DNA of 64,000 bases, taken from contig NZ_LAVS01000007.1 in assembly GCF_000986865.1 (NCBI RefSeq), positions 1-64,000 of the forward strand. Reading direction: 5' to 3'. A program made the translations under genes and the position numbers. This document shows positions 44,399 to 54,933 of the stretch, piece by piece. The notes under the pieces were generated by a model, which did no database searches, was not told the DNA's origin, and was given only the letters and a program-made list of their open reading frames with translations. How positions within the stretch are numbered: the first letter of the stretch is position 1; each line of letters begins with the position of its first letter. This DNA comes from Rheinheimera mesophila. Its GTDB lineage: Bacteria > Pseudomonadota > Gammaproteobacteria > Enterobacterales > Alteromonadaceae.

Positions 44399-45336
44399 TG
44401 GAGCAAAGCGCCCACATCTCCGTGCTATTGGCCGAGACCATAGACGGATTAGCCATTAAACCCGACGGGATTTATCTCGACGGTACTTTTGGCCGCGGTG
44501 GTCACAGCAGAGTGATTTTATCCAAATTAAGCGAACAAGGCCGTTTGTACGCTATTGACCGCGACCCGGCAGCTATTGCCGCTGCAGCGCCTTTATTGGC
44601 TGACCCACGTTTTTCTATCACTCACAGTCCCTTTGCGGCCTTAGCTCAGATTGCAGAAGACAAAGGTATTTCCGGCAAAGTCGATGGTATTTTGCTGGAT
44701 TTAGGCGTGTCTTCGCCACAACTGGATGACGCCGAGCGGGGCTTTAGCTTTATGCGCGATGGCCCGCTGGATATGCGGATGGACCCGACATCTGGTATTT
44801 CTGCCGCCGATTGGCTGGCCAAAGCTGATGTGGAAGACATTACTTTTGTATTGCGTGAATACGGCGAAGAAAAATCAGCCTGGCGTATTGCCAATGCCAT
44901 AGTGGCTAGCCGCAGTGAGCAACCACTAACCCGCACAGCGCAACTGGCCAGCTTAATCAGTTCAGTGGTGCCTAAAAGCCATAAAGAGAAAAAGCATCCT
45001 GCCACCCGCAGCTTTCAGGGTATTCGCATTTATATCAACAGCGAACTGGATCAGATCAAAACGGCGCTGGAGGCGGCGGTGCAGGTGTTAAAACCCGGTG
45101 GTCGTTTAACAGTGATCAGCTTTCACTCGCTGGAAGATCGGATGGTGAAACAGTTTATGCGCTTAAAAAGCAAAGGCGCAGCTATTCCGAAAGGCCTGCC
45201 TTTAACCCAGGATCAACTGAATCTGTATACCCCGCTAAAACTGATTGGCAAAGCTATTATGCCGTCTGATGCCGAGCTGGAACACAACGTCAGAGCCCGC
45301 AGTGCCGTATTGCGTATAGCGGAGAAAACTGCATGA
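44398..45336 (+). CDS. rsmH: 16S rRNA (cytosine1402-N4)-methyltransferase RsmH
   Basis: A 312-residue SAM enzyme (formerly MraW) that methylates N4 of C1402 in 16S rRNA, the same nucleotide that RsmI, also in this window, methylates on the ribose. It shows [13 protein letters not shown], the SAM motif [26 protein letters not shown] and the late [13 protein letters not shown]. Its last bases overlap ftsL by four. Confidence 0.96.
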   Translation: MEQSAHISVLLAETIDGLAIKPDGIYLDGTFGRGGHSRVILSKLSEQGRLYAIDRDPAAIAAAAPLLADPRFSITHSPFAALAQIAEDKGISGKVDGILLDLGVSSPQLDDAERGFSFMRDGPLDMRMDPTSGISAADWLAKADVEDITFVLREYGEEKSAWRIANAIVASRSEQPLTRTAQLASLISSVVPKSHKEKKHPATRSFQGIRIYINSELDQIKTALEAAVQVLKPGGRLTVISFHSLEDRMVKQFMRLKSKGAAIPKGLPLTQDQLNLYTPLKLIGKAIMPSDAELEHNVRARSAVLRIAEKTA

Positions 45337-45641
45337 GCGCCATCAAACTGAACCGCCTTATTGTGAGTGATATCTGGCAGCATAAATTTCTGCTGGTATT
45401 GATCTTATGCTGTTTAGGTTCTGCTTTGGCGGTCGTCGAGTTCACTCATATGAACCGCCAACTGACGATGTATGAAGATAAAATTTTGCAACAACGCGAC
45501 ACCCTGGAAATGGAGTGGCGCAATTTATTGCTGGAGCAACGCGCCTTGTCTGAACACAGCAGGGTGGAAGAGCTGGCAGCGACCAAACTGAATATGGTCA
45601 GGCCCAGCGGCCCGCAAGATGTGGTGGTGCAGGAACCATGA
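45333..45641 (+). CDS. ftsL: Cell division protein FtsL
   Basis: A 102-residue bitopic membrane protein: a short cytoplasmic start, a membrane helix ([19 protein letters not shown]) and a periplasmic coiled coil with a leucine heptad pattern. FtsL forms a complex with FtsB and FtsQ that activates FtsWI. It overlaps rsmH and ftsI by four bases (ATGA) at both ends. Sequence is weakly conserved in the family, so position adds to the call. Confidence 0.92.
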   Translation: MSAIKLNRLIVSDIWQHKFLLVLILCCLGSALAVVEFTHMNRQLTMYEDKILQQRDTLEMEWRNLLLEQRALSEHSRVEELAATKLNMVRPSGPQDVVVQEP

Positions 45642-47392
45642 TAAAAAAACCGGCAGCACCTAAAAAGCAGGCAAAAAAGAATCAACAGCCGACTGTCATC
45701 AGTTGGCGTTTTGCTTTTGTAATTGTGTCCTTATTTGCGGTATTTAGCGGCCTGATAATCCGTGCCGCCTACCTACAGGTATTAGAGCCTGAGATGCTGC
45801 TGGAACAGGGCGATATGCGCACCCTGAGGGTGAAATCTGACGCGGCGATGCGCGGCATGATTTTAGACCGCAATGGCGAAGAGCTGGCGGTGAGTGTGCC
45901 TGTGCAGTCGATTTGGGCTGACCCGCAACTGGTGATCCGCAACAGACATAAAATTGATGAACGCCGTTGGCACGCGCTGGCGGATATGCTGCAAATTAGT
46001 CCGCAGCAACTGTCGGATAAAATTGGTGCTGACGATTCCAAACGTTTTGTTTATCTGCAGCGTCAGGCCAGTCCTGCTACTGTCGATTACATCAAACAGT
46101 TAAAAATTCCTGGTATTGCTTTTGTGCAGGAATCACGCCGTTATTATCCGGCCGGTGAAGTGACTGCTCACTTGTTAGGTTTTACCAATGTCGACGATCA
46201 GGGCATGGAAGGTATAGAACGTCAGTTTAACGACGTGTTAACCGGTAAGCCTGCGCTGAAAACTGTGCGTAAAGATGCCAAAGGCCGCGAAATTGAAGTG
46301 TTGTCGCAAACCGATGGTCAGGCGTCGAATAATATTCAGTTGAGTATCGATCAGCGTATTCAGGCGGTGGCCTACCGTGAACTGAAAAAAGCCGTGATGC
46401 AGTTTGGCGCGACTTCAGGCTCTGTGGTGGTGGTCGACGTACATACAGGTGAAGTGCTGGCGTTAGCCAATGCGCCGTCATACAACCCAAACAACAGAAA
46501 AAATACCGACAGTAACAGATACCGTAACCGCGCTATTACCGATACCTTCGAGCCAGGTTCGACCATCAAACCTTTGCCTGTGTTAGCGGCATTGGAAAAT
46601 GGCACCGCCACTATGGATACTGTCATCTCCACGGGTTATGGCCCTGTGCGTATTGGTGGTCGATTAGTACGGGATATCAACGGTTATGGCGATTTGGACT
46701 TAACCGGCATTATGCGCAAGTCCAGTAACATTGGCGTAACCCGTTTAGCTTTAGGTCTGCCAACCGACAAATTCCTTGATATGTATTACAAGATGGGAGT
46801 CGGCTCAGAAACTGGTCTTGGCCTGACGGGCGAAACTCCTGGCGTTTTACGTGAGCAGCGCCGCTGGGGTGAGCATGCCTTAGCCACCATTTCTTTTGGT
46901 TACAGCTTTACTGTCAATGCGGTACAACTGGCCCGGATTTACGCCACTATAGGTAATGGTGGTGTGTCTTATCCACTGTCTATTTTTAAAACCAATAAAA
47001 AACCATTAGGTGAGCGTGTGGTTAGCGAACAGCACGCCGACAATATGGTCGCTATGTTAGAAGCTGTGGTGGGTCCCGGTGGCAGTGCGAAAAAAGCCGC
47101 AGTACCAGGTTACCGTGTAGGTGGTAAAACGGGTACGGCGAAAAAAGCCGGTATTCGTGGTTACAGCGATGATTACATTGGTTCTTTTGCCGGTATAGCC
47201 CCTATTTCAGACCCACGTATTGCTGTGGTGGTGATTATCAACGAACCCAGTGGTGACTATTACTATGGCGGTGAAGTGGCGGCTCCGGTATTCTCTGCCG
47301 TCTCTGGTGCTGCGTTGCAGTTACTCAATATAGCGCCGGACGCAACCGACAGCCGTATCAGCAAAGTCAGTGGGGTGCCTAATGCCGGCTAA
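45638..47392 (+). CDS. ftsI: Peptidoglycan D,D-transpeptidase FtsI (PBP3)
   Basis: A 584-residue class B penicillin-binding protein that cross-links septal peptidoglycan. A membrane anchor (FAFVIVSLFAVFSGLIIRAAYL) precedes the dimerisation domain. The transpeptidase domain has the SxxK motif in PGSTIKPLPVL, SSN in RKSSNIGVTRL and KTG in GGKTGTAKK. It works with FtsW, also in this cluster. The stop overlaps murE by 11 bases. Confidence 0.97.
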   Translation: MIKKPAAPKKQAKKNQQPTVISWRFAFVIVSLFAVFSGLIIRAAYLQVLEPEMLLEQGDMRTLRVKSDAAMRGMILDRNGEELAVSVPVQSIWADPQLVIRNRHKIDERRWHALADMLQISPQQLSDKIGADDSKRFVYLQRQASPATVDYIKQLKIPGIAFVQESRRYYPAGEVTAHLLGFTNVDDQGMEGIERQFNDVLTGKPALKTVRKDAKGREIEVLSQTDGQASNNIQLSIDQRIQAVAYRELKKAVMQFGATSGSVVVVDVHTGEVLALANAPSYNPNNRKNTDSNRYRNRAITDTFEPGSTIKPLPVLAALENGTATMDTVISTGYGPVRIGGRLVRDINGYGDLDLTGIMRKSSNIGVTRLALGLPTDKFLDMYYKMGVGSETGLGLTGETPGVLREQRRWGEHALATISFGYSFTVNAVQLARIYATIGNGGVSYPLSIFKTNKKPLGERVVSEQHADNMVAMLEAVVGPGGSAKKAAVPGYRVGGKTGTAKKAGIRGYSDDYIGSFAGIAPISDPRIAVVVIINEPSGDYYYGGEVAAPVFSAVSGAALQLLNIAPDATDSRISKVSGVPNAG

Positions 47393-48851
47393 CTCACTGC
47401 AGCAGTGGCTGACTCCCTTTACAATCCAGTTACCAGCGTCAATCGCCGCTTTGCACTTACAGAATTTGCGTATCAACAGCGCTGAAGTGCAACCAGGTGA
47501 TGTATTTCTGGCTCTGCCTGGTACAAAAACTCATGGTAATCAGTTTATTGCAAAAGCCTTAGCTGCAGGTGCTGTGCTGGTACTGACGGATACTCAAGGC
47601 GCGCTGAGTGATGAGCGCATTGTGCTGGTACCTGAACTGGTGGAACTATTGCCTGCCTTAGCTGCGGCTTTTTATCCACATCAGGCGCAGCAACTGGTGG
47701 GTATCACTGGCACCAATGGTAAATCCAGCACTGCTATTTTTGTCAATCAACTCTCTGTGTTGTTACAGCAACAGGGCGCTGTGATTGGTACTTTAGGTTA
47801 TGGCGATTACCGCAGCTTGACCGCACTGAATAACACCACACCACATCTGGTGGATATTCACCGTATCCTTTCGACTGAAGCCGCCAGGGGCTGTGCTTTG
47901 GTAGCGATGGAAGTCTCGTCTCATGCCTTAGTGCAACAACGGGTTGCTGGTCTGCAGTTTGACGTGGCGGTGTTTACCAATTTAACCCGCGACCATCTGG
48001 ATTATCACGGCACTATGCAAGCCTATGGCGAAGCCAAAGCGTTGTTATTTAAAGCGGATTTAGCCAAAAAAGCGGTGATTAATGTCTCTGACGACTTTGG
48101 CCGCCAGCTAGCAGCCAATTGCACTTTGCCTGCGCTGGCTTATGGGAAGCTCGAAGACTGTCAGGGGTATAGCGACTATCTGGCCTACGACCAGTTGGAA
48201 ATTACGCCACTGGGGTATCAGTTCCGCTTAAGCAGTCATTTAGGCCAGCAACAGCTCCAGCTCCAGGTTTTAGGTGAATTTAATATCCAAAACGTATTGG
48301 CCGCTCTGGGCGCTATGCTGCAATTAGGCTACAGCTTTGCGGCTTTGACTCAGGCCGTGCAACAGTTAAGCAGCGTGCCGGGCCGGATCGAACAGTTTTA
48401 TCAGGCTGAGCGCAAAGTGATGGCTGTGGTGGATTATGCCCACACGCCGGACGCGCTGGAACAAACGTTAATCGCAGTGCGTCATCATTGTCAGGGCCAG
48501 CTTTGGGTGGTGTTTGGTTGTGGCGGCGACCGCGACAAAGGCAAACGGCCTTTAATGGGCGCTATAGCCGAACGTTTGGCGGATCAGCTCATTATTACGG
48601 CAGATAACCCCCGTACTGAAGATGTGATGGCGATTTGTCAGGATATAGCTGCAGGTTGCAGTGCAGGTCGTTATCAACTGATCCTTGAGCGTAAAACCGC
48701 GATACGCACTGCGTTAACCCAAGCCAAAGCGGGTGATCTGGTGTTGATCGCTGGCAAAGGCCACGAAGATTATCAAATCATTGGCCATGAAGTTTTGCCC
48801 TACGACGAACGTGCCTTTGTCCGACAACTGGTGACGGAGACTGCTTTATGA
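47382..48851 (+). CDS. murE: UDP-MurNAc-tripeptide synthetase MurE
   Basis: A 489-residue Mur ligase that adds meso-diaminopimelate to UDP-MurNAc-L-Ala-D-Glu. The ATP loop GITGTNGKSS, the VAMEVSSHAL segment, the central TNLTRDHLDYHGT and the DAP-specific ADNPRTED motif are present. The last argues for DAP rather than lysine. The ATG at 47382 behind TGGGGT is preferred to a GTG at 47370. The stop overlaps murF. Confidence 0.96.
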   Translation: MPANSLQQWLTPFTIQLPASIAALHLQNLRINSAEVQPGDVFLALPGTKTHGNQFIAKALAAGAVLVLTDTQGALSDERIVLVPELVELLPALAAAFYPHQAQQLVGITGTNGKSSTAIFVNQLSVLLQQQGAVIGTLGYGDYRSLTALNNTTPHLVDIHRILSTEAARGCALVAMEVSSHALVQQRVAGLQFDVAVFTNLTRDHLDYHGTMQAYGEAKALLFKADLAKKAVINVSDDFGRQLAANCTLPALAYGKLEDCQGYSDYLAYDQLEITPLGYQFRLSSHLGQQQLQLQVLGEFNIQNVLAALGAMLQLGYSFAALTQAVQQLSSVPGRIEQFYQAERKVMAVVDYAHTPDALEQTLIAVRHHCQGQLWVVFGCGGDRDKGKRPLMGAIAERLADQLIITADNPRTEDVMAICQDIAAGCSAGRYQLILERKTAIRTALTQAKAGDLVLIAGKGHEDYQIIGHEVLPYDERAFVRQLVTETAL

Positions 48852-50224
48852 TCCCTTTACAAACAAAAGAAATAGCACAACTAGTGCAGGGACAACTGCT
48901 TGGCGCTGATATTCAAATTCAGAGCGTCAGCACCGACAGCCGCAATATCAATCAGGGCGATTTGTTTATCGCCTTAAAAGGGCCGAACTTTGATGGTCAT
49001 CAGTTTGCCGCCGATGTGATTGCCAAAGGTGCTGTGGCTTTGATTGTTGAGCAGCGGTTGGATGTCGCTGTGCCGCAAATTATAGTCGCCGACACCCGCT
49101 TAGCCTTGGGCGCTTTGGGGGCTGGTGTGAAACACAAGGTCAATCCTAAGTCTGTGGCTGTCACAGGTAGTGTCGGTAAAACCACAGTCAAAGAAATGAT
49201 GGCGGCTATTTTGGACCGGATCGGTAATGTGCTGGCAACCGCCGGTAACTTTAATAACGATATTGGTGCGCCTTTAACCTTATTACGTTTAACAGAACAG
49301 CATCAGTATGCGGTGATGGAACTGGGCGCCAATCATTTGGGTGAAATTGCCTACACCTCGTCGTTAGTAAAACCTGAAGTGTCCATTATCACCAATGTGG
49401 CAGCCGCCCATTTGGAAGGTTTTGGCGACTTGTTTGGTGTAGCCAGGGCCAAAGGCGAAATTTATGGCTCTTTAGCTAAAGATGGCGTGGCCATAGTGCC
49501 GCTGGACAGCGAGTTTTCTGACTACTGGCTAAAGCGTTTACAGGACAAAAAAGTACTGACTTTCAGCAGCACCCAGGCCGCTGATTTTAGCGCTGAGCAT
49601 ATAGTGCTGAATGAGCAGGGCTGTGCCAGTTTTGATTTAGTTTGCCCACAAGGCCGGATTTTTATTCAACTGGTATTGCCGGGCAAGCACAATGTCGCCA
49701 ACGCCTTAGCAGCAGCGGCCGCCACTTTGACCTTAGGTGCCAGCCTGACGGATGTGCAGCTCGGGTTAGCGGCAATGAAACCAGTCAAAGGCCGGATTAA
49801 TGTCACTCAAGCCAGCGACAAATTGCGACTGATTGACGATACCTATAATGCCAACTCTGAATCCACCAAAGCGGCTATCGACTTATTAGCGACGTATCCG
49901 GGTTTTAGAGTGTTAGTTTTTGGTGATATGGGCGAGTTGGGCGCTGATGCCCGTTTGTACCATGAGGAAGTAGGTTTATACGCCAAACAAAAGGGGATTA
50001 ATCTGTTATTCACCCTGGGTGTGTTATCACAGAGCGCCAGTGATTTATTTAACGGCCAAGGGGCCCATTTTAGTTCCCGTCAGCAACTGATCCAAAAGTT
50101 AAGCCCGATCCTTGATGAACAGTCCGATGCGACTGTGCTGGTCAAGGGCTCGCGCAGCGCCAAAATGGAATTGGTCGTGCAGGACTTGCTAGAAAGATGT
50201 CAGCAGGAGATCAGCTCATGTTAG
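48848..50224 (+). CDS. murF: UDP-MurNAc-pentapeptide synthetase MurF
   Basis: A 458-residue Mur ligase joining D-Ala-D-Ala to the UDP-MurNAc-tripeptide. The P-loop is [14 protein letters not shown], followed by [15 protein letters not shown], the substrate loop typical of MurF, and [10 protein letters not shown] in the C-terminal domain. It starts four bases before the murE stop and overlaps mraY by seven bases. Length and motifs are normal. Confidence 0.96.
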   Translation: MIPLQTKEIAQLVQGQLLGADIQIQSVSTDSRNINQGDLFIALKGPNFDGHQFAADVIAKGAVALIVEQRLDVAVPQIIVADTRLALGALGAGVKHKVNPKSVAVTGSVGKTTVKEMMAAILDRIGNVLATAGNFNNDIGAPLTLLRLTEQHQYAVMELGANHLGEIAYTSSLVKPEVSIITNVAAAHLEGFGDLFGVARAKGEIYGSLAKDGVAIVPLDSEFSDYWLKRLQDKKVLTFSSTQAADFSAEHIVLNEQGCASFDLVCPQGRIFIQLVLPGKHNVANALAAAAATLTLGASLTDVQLGLAAMKPVKGRINVTQASDKLRLIDDTYNANSESTKAAIDLLATYPGFRVLVFGDMGELGADARLYHEEVGLYAKQKGINLLFTLGVLSQSASDLFNGQGAHFSSRQQLIQKLSPILDEQSDATVLVKGSRSAKMELVVQDLLERCQQEISSC

Positions 50225-51300
50225 TGTGGTTAGCCGAGTATTTAACTCAATATATCAATGCCTTTAACGTCTTCAGTTACCTGACCTTCAGGTCTATTTT
50301 AGGCATTTTGACTGCATTAATGCTGAGCTTGTATCTGGGCCCCAAATTGATCGCCAGATTGCAAAAGCTGCAAATTGGCCAGACGGTACGGGATGATGGT
50401 CCACAAAGCCATTTTTCCAAAAAAGGCACTCCTACTATGGGTGGTTTGCTGATCTTAGGCTCGGTGCTGGTCAGTATTCTGCTGTGGGCCGACTTGGCCA
50501 ATAAATACGTCTGGGTAGTGATTTTCACCCTGGTGAGTTTTGGTTGGATTGGTTTTATTGACGATTACCGCAAAGTGGTGCGTAAAGATCCAAAAGGTTT
50601 AATCGCGAAGTGGAAATACTTCTGGCAGTCGTTATTTGCTGTGGCTATTGCCTTCTTCCTGTATGCCTCGGCTGAGCGTCCGGCCGAAACCAGCTTAGTG
50701 GTGCCTTTTATTAAAGATGTGTTGCCACAGCTTGGTTTTATCTTTATTGCCCTGTGTTATTTCGTCATTGTCGGTACCAGCAACGCGGTGAATTTAACCG
50801 ATGGTTTGGACGGTTTAGCCATAGTGCCTACCATTATGGTGGCCTTTGCTTTTGCCATTATTGCCTATGCCAGCGGTAACGTGAATTTTGCCACTTATCT
50901 GAATATTCCTTATCTGCCGCATGCCAGTGAGCTGGTGGTGGTCTGTGCTGCCTTAGTCGGCGCTGGCCTGGGTTTCCTTTGGTTCAATACCTATCCGGCC
51001 CAAGTGTTTATGGGCGATGTTGGTTCTTTAGCCTTAGGTGCGGTGTTAGGTGTCATCGCCATTTTAGTCCGTCAGGAAATCGTACTCTTTATTATGGGTG
51101 GCGTCTTTGTAATGGAAACTGTGTCGGTGATTTTGCAGGTGGGTTCTTACAAATTACGCGGCCAGCGCATTTTCCGTATGGCGCCTATTCATCACCACTA
51201 CGAATTAAAAGGCTGGCCTGAGCCCCGCGTCATAGTGCGGTTCTGGATTTTGTCAGTGATTTTTGTGTTGATTGGTTTAGCCACTTTAAAACTGAGATAA
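50218..51300 (+). CDS. mraY: Phospho-MurNAc-pentapeptide translocase MraY
   Basis: A 360-residue integral membrane enzyme that attaches phospho-MurNAc-pentapeptide to undecaprenyl phosphate, making lipid I. About ten membrane helices are visible. Conserved cytoplasmic motifs include [30 protein letters not shown] and [12 protein letters not shown]. The ATG at 50218, behind AGGAG, gives exactly the Escherichia coli length; an upstream frame start at 50197 lies inside murF. Confidence 0.97.
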   Translation: MLVWLAEYLTQYINAFNVFSYLTFRSILGILTALMLSLYLGPKLIARLQKLQIGQTVRDDGPQSHFSKKGTPTMGGLLILGSVLVSILLWADLANKYVWVVIFTLVSFGWIGFIDDYRKVVRKDPKGLIAKWKYFWQSLFAVAIAFFLYASAERPAETSLVVPFIKDVLPQLGFIFIALCYFVIVGTSNAVNLTDGLDGLAIVPTIMVAFAFAIIAYASGNVNFATYLNIPYLPHASELVVVCAALVGAGLGFLWFNTYPAQVFMGDVGSLALGAVLGVIAILVRQEIVLFIMGGVFVMETVSVILQVGSYKLRGQRIFRMAPIHHHYELKGWPEPRVIVRFWILSVIFVLIGLATLKLR

Positions 51301-51303
51301 AAT

Positions 51304-52629
51304 ATGAACGCTAAGTTGTTTCAGGGAAAACGTGTTGCTGTGATAGGACTGGGCCTTTCAGGTCTGGCCACAGTACGCTTTTTGCTGAAACAAGGCGTCA
51401 AACCTGTGCTGATGGACACCCGCTTAAAAGTGGCAGGCCTAGAACAGATCCCCACTGACAAAGTCGACGGGATTTATTTAGGTGAACTGGACGCCAATCG
51501 CTTAGCTCATATGGATGTATTGGTGGTGAGCCCTGGCTTGGATCCTAAGCACCCTGCGATACGTTTTGCCTTGGCCCAGGGGGCGCATCTGAGTGGTGAT
51601 GTCGAGCTGTTTGCGCTACAAAATCAAACACCAGTGCTGGCTATTACCGGCTCTAACGGTAAATCCACAGTCACCAGTTTAACGGCGCATATGTTGCAAT
51701 GTTCCGGCTTGCGGGCGGTGGCCGCAGGTAATATAGGTTTGCCTATTTTGGATGCGCTGCAAAGTGATGCTGATGTGTTTGTGCTGGAACTGTCCAGTTT
51801 TCAGCTCGATACCACGCACTCGCTGCAAAGCAAAGCCGCATGTATTTTGAATGTGACTGAAGACCATATGGACAGATACGGCACTATGGCCGCTTATGCT
51901 GCGTCGAAACAACGGGTGTATCAGGGCACGGAGCTGGCGATTTACAATAAAGCCGATGTTTTAACCACACCACAAACTTCAGTTTCATCTTTGGCGTTAG
52001 ATTTAGCGGGTTCTGAATACGGCGTGATTCAGCATCAGGGCGAAAGCTGGTTGCTGGTCGCAGGCCAGCCGTTAATGCCAGTGCGCGACATGACTATTGT
52101 TGGTCTGCACAATCAGTTTAATGCCTTGGCCAGTTGTGCTCTCGCTTTAGCCGCAGGCGCCAGCCGTGATGGTTTAGTTCAGGCCTTAAAAACCTTCGTG
52201 TCTTTACCGCATCGTTGTCAGTTAGTGCTGGACCATAAAGGCGTGCGCTGGGTCAATGACTCTAAAGCCACTAATGTCGGCGCGACTTTGGCTGCTATTG
52301 CCGGTTTACGTGCTGAAGTTAAAGGTAAACTGATTTTAATCGCAGGCGGTGATGGCAAAGGTGCGGACTTCAGTGAACTGGCGACAGTGCTGAATCATGA
52401 GGTGGATCATCTGATTACCTTAGGGCAGGACGGTCCTGCGATAGCAGCATTAAAAGCGGGCAGCTTTGAAGTGAAAGATTTACTGGCTGCGGTGAAAACT
52501 GCGGCACAACTTGCTACTGCTGATGATTTGGTGTTGTTATCACCGGCCTGTGCCAGTTTAGATATGTTTAAAAACTACGAAGACCGTGGCCAGCAATTTG
52601 CCGCAGCGGTGCAGAAGGTGTGGTTATGA
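51304..52629 (+). CDS. murD: UDP-MurNAc-L-alanine:D-glutamate ligase MurD
   Basis: A 441-residue Mur ligase adding D-Glu to UDP-MurNAc-L-Ala. The N-terminal Rossmann-like substrate domain carries VIGLGLSGLATVRF, the ATP loop is AITGSNGKSTVTS, and the C-terminal domain shows NDSKATNVGAT and LLSPACASLDMFKNY. It follows mraY by three bases, and its TGA overlaps the ftsW ATG. Confidence 0.96.
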   Translation: MNAKLFQGKRVAVIGLGLSGLATVRFLLKQGVKPVLMDTRLKVAGLEQIPTDKVDGIYLGELDANRLAHMDVLVVSPGLDPKHPAIRFALAQGAHLSGDVELFALQNQTPVLAITGSNGKSTVTSLTAHMLQCSGLRAVAAGNIGLPILDALQSDADVFVLELSSFQLDTTHSLQSKAACILNVTEDHMDRYGTMAAYAASKQRVYQGTELAIYNKADVLTTPQTSVSSLALDLAGSEYGVIQHQGESWLLVAGQPLMPVRDMTIVGLHNQFNALASCALALAAGASRDGLVQALKTFVSLPHRCQLVLDHKGVRWVNDSKATNVGATLAAIAGLRAEVKGKLILIAGGDGKGADFSELATVLNHEVDHLITLGQDGPAIAALKAGSFEVKDLLAAVKTAAQLATADDLVLLSPACASLDMFKNYEDRGQQFAAAVQKVWL

Positions 52630-53825
52630 AGCAAATGCTGCTGAACCTGATCCCTTCACCCACTGAAGCTATAGCTCAGTGGTGGCAACGTGACGAAGCC
52701 AACAGCTACGACAAGCTGTTTTTGGTGTTGTTGGTTCTGGTGCTTGGTGTCGGCATTATTATGGTCACCAGCGCTTCGGTACCAGTGGCAGAGCGCTTAC
52801 ACGGCAATCCGCTGCATTTTACCATCCGGCATTTAGTGTATTTGTTGATCGGCTTTGCTGCGGCTTATATGGTGCTGAATGTGCCGGTGTCCTGGTGGCA
52901 TAACACCAACATATTGTTGTTGATGCTGGCCCTGGTGCTACTGATCGCAGTGTTATTGTTTGGCCGCAATGTCAATGGTTCTACCCGCTGGCTGGCATTG
53001 GGCCCGATCAATATTCAGGCGGCTGAACCTGCCAAATTATTCTTTTTTGTCTATTTGTCCAGCTATCTGGTGCGTAAGCATGAGGAAGTCAGAGAGAACA
53101 TTAAAGGCTTTATCAAGCCACTGATCATTATGTTTATTCTGGCAGTTTTACTGTTAATGCAGCCTGATCTTGGAACAGTGATCGTGATGTTTGCCACTTC
53201 GGTGGTACTGCTGTTTTTGGCCGGCGCTAAATTATGGCAATTTTTCTGTTTAATTTTCACAGGTTTAGCTGCGATAGGCGTATTGATTGTTTACAGCGAA
53301 TACCGCTGGCGCCGGGTGACTTCGTTTTTAGACCCATGGGCCGATCCTTTTGGCAGTGGCTATCAGTTAACCCAATCTCTGATGGCGTTTGGCCGCGGCA
53401 GTTGGTTTGGGCAGGGCCTGGGCAACAGCGTGCAAAAACTCGAATATTTACCCGAAGCTCATACTGACTTTATTTTTGCTGTGATAGCCGAAGAAACTGG
53501 CCTGATTGGCGTTTTTGTCGTGCTTTGCCTGCTGTTTTTATTGGTCAGCCGTGCTTTGTGGATTGGTAACAAAGCCTTGTTTAAAGGCATGAGTTTCCAT
53601 GGCTTTTTAGCTTATGCCCTGGCGATTTGGATTGGTTTTCAAACCTGCGTCAATGTGGGTGTGGCCAGCGGCGTGTTACCCACTAAAGGGTTAACTTTGC
53701 CTTTTATCAGTTCAGGCGGCAGTAGTCTGATCATTATGTTAGTGGCAGCGGCCTTATTAATTCGTATCGATTTTGAAGTGCGGCTAAAAGGTCGTCATGC
53801 CATCAGCGGAGGTCCTCATGCCTGA
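52626..53825 (+). CDS. ftsW: Septal peptidoglycan glycosyltransferase FtsW
   Basis: A 399-residue SEDS-family membrane protein that polymerises lipid II at the septum with FtsI. About ten membrane helices, the NVNGSTRWLALGPINIQ loop, the AEPAKL segment, HTDFIFAVIAEETGLIG and GVLPTKGLTLPFISSGGSSL are clear SEDS signatures. The ATG at 52626 overlaps the murD stop (ATGA), with GAAGG seven bases upstream. Confidence 0.96.
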   Translation: MKQMLLNLIPSPTEAIAQWWQRDEANSYDKLFLVLLVLVLGVGIIMVTSASVPVAERLHGNPLHFTIRHLVYLLIGFAAAYMVLNVPVSWWHNTNILLLMLALVLLIAVLLFGRNVNGSTRWLALGPINIQAAEPAKLFFFVYLSSYLVRKHEEVRENIKGFIKPLIIMFILAVLLLMQPDLGTVIVMFATSVVLLFLAGAKLWQFFCLIFTGLAAIGVLIVYSEYRWRRVTSFLDPWADPFGSGYQLTQSLMAFGRGSWFGQGLGNSVQKLEYLPEAHTDFIFAVIAEETGLIGVFVVLCLLFLLVSRALWIGNKALFKGMSFHGFLAYALAIWIGFQTCVNVGVASGVLPTKGLTLPFISSGGSSLIIMLVAAALLIRIDFEVRLKGRHAISGGPHA

Positions 53826-54933
53826 GCCGATGCAGACTACTGATAAACAGCAAAAAACGGCGCTGATTATGGCAGGTGGCACCGGCGGCCATATTTTCCC
53901 GGCCAAAGCTGTGGCTGAACTGTTAAAACAACAGGGCTGGAGCATTCACTGGCTCGGGACTGCTGATCGGATGGAAGCGACTTTGGTACCGCAGTTTGGT
54001 ATCCCTTTTCATAGCATTGCTGTGGTGGGTTTACGCGGCAAAGGCTTAAAAAGCTTAATTAAAGCGCCGCTGATGTTATGGCGCTCTATCAGTCAGGCCA
54101 GGGCTTTAATCAAGCAATTAAACCCGGAATTGGTGTTAGGTTTTGGCGGTTACGCCAGTGGCCCTGGTGGTTTAGCCGCCTGGTTAGCGGGTAAGCCTTT
54201 AATAGTGCATGAACAAAATGCAGTGGCAGGCACCACCAACCGATTATTGGCGCGTATTGCGAACAAAGTCTTAGTGGCGTTTCCACAGGCTTTTGCCGAT
54301 CGCAAAGACAGACTGGTGGTGGGTAATCCGGTACGCTCTGAAGTGCTGGCCGTGTCGGCGCAAAAACAACAGCAGGCGCCAACATCAAGTTTAAAAGTGT
54401 TAGTGGTGGGTGGCAGTTTAGGTGCGCAAGTGTTTAATCAGCAGTTACCGGCCTTGTTTGCCCAAGCTGCAGAATTTGGCGAACTGGAAATACGGCATCA
54501 GACCGGCCAGGCGATGGAGCAGCAAGTGCGGCAGGCTTACGCCGCTTTGCCTGCATTAAAAGCCAGTGCCAGCGCTTTTATTGACGATATGGCGGCGGCT
54601 TATACCTGGGCAGATCTGGTGATTTGCCGTGCCGGAGCCTTAACAGTCTCCGAAGTGGCCTGTGCCGGTGTGGCTGCGGTCTTTGTACCCTTGCCATCGG
54701 CTATTGATGATCATCAAACTGCTAATGCGAGCTGGTTGGTACAAAAACAAGGGGCAGTGTTACTGCCTCAAAGCGAATTCAGTAAAGGTGCTTTATTGCC
54801 TTTACTCCAGTCCTGGTTACAGGACAAAAGTGCACTGCGTCATTTGGCAAATAATGCCCGCAGAACAGCAATAGATGATGCCGCAGAACAAGTTGTAAGA
54901 GTCTGTGGTGAAGTGACAGGTAAGACTAAATGA
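53818..54933 (+). CDS. murG: Lipid II synthase MurG
   Basis: A 371-residue GT28 glycosyltransferase that adds GlcNAc to lipid I. The glycine-rich loops [12 protein letters not shown] and [11 protein letters not shown], and the UDP-GlcNAc-binding [10 protein letters not shown] region followed by [14 protein letters not shown], are intact. A perfect GGAGG lies five bases before the ATG at 53818. The gene overlaps ftsW by eight bases, and its stop overlaps murC (ATGA). Confidence 0.97.
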   Translation: MPEPMQTTDKQQKTALIMAGGTGGHIFPAKAVAELLKQQGWSIHWLGTADRMEATLVPQFGIPFHSIAVVGLRGKGLKSLIKAPLMLWRSISQARALIKQLNPELVLGFGGYASGPGGLAAWLAGKPLIVHEQNAVAGTTNRLLARIANKVLVAFPQAFADRKDRLVVGNPVRSEVLAVSAQKQQQAPTSSLKVLVVGGSLGAQVFNQQLPALFAQAAEFGELEIRHQTGQAMEQQVRQAYAALPALKASASAFIDDMAAAYTWADLVICRAGALTVSEVACAGVAAVFVPLPSAIDDHQTANASWLVQKQGAVLLPQSEFSKGALLPLLQSWLQDKSALRHLANNARRTAIDDAAEQVVRVCGEVTGKTK